Source of the DNA: DLKC01 sp002478885
GTDB lineage: Bacteria; Bacteroidota; Bacteroidia; Chitinophagales; Chitinophagaceae
Assembly (NCBI GenBank): GCA_046329585.1
Contig: JAXLUI010000002.1
Coordinates: 682,001-746,000 of the forward strand
Reading direction: 5' to 3'
Length of the DNA: 64,000 bases
Numbering within the stretch: the first letter of the stretch is position 1; each line of letters begins with the position of its first letter. The position numbers and the translations under genes are program-made. Shown in pieces: positions 63,151-64,000 of this stretch. Below the pieces are notes generated by a model. It worked only from the letters and a program-made list of their open reading frames with translations, was not told where the DNA came from and made no database searches.

Positions 63151-64000
63151 ATGAATGGTCAGCATAATCATTTTGAATTACCACTGATAGGCGTAGAAAG
63201 TGAGCACTGTGCTTTGATCGTTGACAAAGCATTTACCAAAGTAAAAGGTATTAAGCAACATCATGTTGATTTGAATAATAGTAAGGCCATTTTTGATACG
63301 GATGAAGATGCAGCAACAATTATAAACGCCGTACAATCTGTAAGAGACCTGGGCTATGATATAGCTTCAGTAAAAAAGCAATTCCCGGTAACCGGTATGA
63401 GTTGCGCTGCCTGTGCATCCAGCGTGGAAAGCATCTTGTCAGCAAAGCAGGGTATTATCAATGCCAATGTAAGCTTTGCCAACAGCAGTGTACAGATAGA
63501 ATATATACCCACTATTATTGAACCGCAGGAAATGAAAACGACACTGCAGGAGATAGGGTACGATATGATTATTGAAGAAACTGAAGAAGCAAAAGAAGAG
63601 TTGAATAATATTCGCAGGCAGCATTATTTACAACTTCGCAGGAAAACCATTTGGGCAATAGCATTATCCATTCCATTGTTTGTTGTGGGTATGTTTTTTA
63701 TGAATATGCCGTATGCCAATTACATTATGTGGGCGTTGGCTACACCAATTGTGTTATGGCCGGGTAGTCAGTTTTTTATGAATGCATACAAACAGGCAAA
63801 ACACCGTTCTGCAAATATGGATACGCTTGTAGCGTTAAGCACCGGCATTGCTTACCTGTTTAGTGTGTTCAATACATTGGCTCCTTCTTTCTGGCACAGC
63901 AAGGGTTTGCATGCGCATGTTTATTTCGAAGCCGCAGGTGTAGTGATCGCTTTTATATTATTAGGTAAGCTGCTGGAAGAAAAAGCAAAAGCAAATACAT
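63151..64000 (+). CDS. copA: Copper-transporting P-type ATPase CopA, partial (N-terminal part)
   Basis: The frame is open from the ATG at 63151 to the window end. A first HMA-like domain (residues about 8-75) has lost its CxxC and keeps one Cys (VESEHCALIV). A second HMA domain is intact (FPVTGMSCAACASSVESIL, with GMSCAAC). Membrane segments follow (IWAIALSIPLFVVGMFFM, YIMWALATPIVLWPGSQFF), then HRSANMDTLVALSTGIAYLFS, typical of Cu(I) P1B ATPases. The catalytic DKTG and CPC motifs lie outside the window. The protein exports Cu(I) from the cytoplasm. Confidence 0.92.
   Translation, partial: MNGQHNHFELPLIGVESEHCALIVDKAFTKVKGIKQHHVDLNNSKAIFDTDEDAATIINAVQSVRDLGYDIASVKKQFPVTGMSCAACASSVESILSAKQGIINANVSFANSSVQIEYIPTIIEPQEMKTTLQEIGYDMIIEETEEAKEELNNIRRQHYLQLRRKTIWAIALSIPLFVVGMFFMNMPYANYIMWALATPIVLWPGSQFFMNAYKQAKHRSANMDTLVALSTGIAYLFSVFNTLAPSFWHSKGLHAHVYFEAAGVVIAFILLGKLLEEKAKANT

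Overview
The window looks like a chromosomal segment of a Bacteroidota bacterium, most likely family Chitinophagaceae. The reasons are a T9SS C-terminal sorting domain, PKD-type surface proteins, SusC/SusD pairs, a CTnDOT-type tra module (DUF4133, DUF4134 and DUF4138 types), DUF5683 behind ParAB, and a promoter of the TTTG / TAnnTTTG type ahead of a tRNA gene. No rRNA or CRISPR array was seen.

Layout. 1-29 kb is mostly core genome: a partial PKD surface protein, yajC, a DUF1573 lipoprotein, nusB, a TonB receptor, groES-groEL, a UPF0173 hydrolase, parA-parB-DUF5683, a DUF1566-like lipoprotein, a T9SS protein, an M29 aminopeptidase, dapB, a TPR histidine kinase with its LuxR-type regulator, an Rrf2 regulator, an L-threonine dehydrogenase-like SDR, an esterase, dapA (with a frameshift) and accA. 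tRNA-Asp(GTC) at 29.38 kb marks a change: everything to its right is visibly more AT-rich. 29.5-46.5 kb is a conjugative-transposon module on the minus strand, running traE, F, G, three TraI-like genes, J, K, a TraL-position gene, M and N, followed by regulators. No integrase, relaxase or coupling protein is visible. 46.9-58 kb holds a truncated ECF sigma gene, SusC, SusD, a TlpA-like thiol reductase, a small two-cysteine exported peptide, a MauE/DoxX membrane protein, an AraC-type regulator and an aminoacyl-synthase/GNAT fusion. 58-60.3 kb is a second two-component system. 60.4-64 kb looks like a copper-response locus: a CECC lipoprotein, an HMA-AraC regulator and a CopA ATPase that runs off the end, interrupted by a HEPN-like gene.

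Two repeat systems stand out. (1) At least fifteen copies or half-copies of a short intergenic element are scattered over the whole window. Each arm has a conserved core GTGTGCGACGCAAC at its inner end and an outer end resembling GCCGGGTTCAAAAA. Complete copies are inverted-arm elements of about 140-235 bp, like a MITE. (2) At 21.2-22.9 kb an island of 80-bp repeats with CACATAGGCACATAG cores carries one gene for a GxxExxY (PD-(D/E)XK-like) protein. The gene sits in the loop of a long inverted repeat. Two neighbouring hairpins have the same arms and the same start-codon region but no gene body. The island is flanked by a duplicated 3' end of the upstream response-regulator gene. This is the best candidate for an undescribed mobile or selfish system in the window.

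All assignments come from reading the sequence and from family knowledge; no database search was run.
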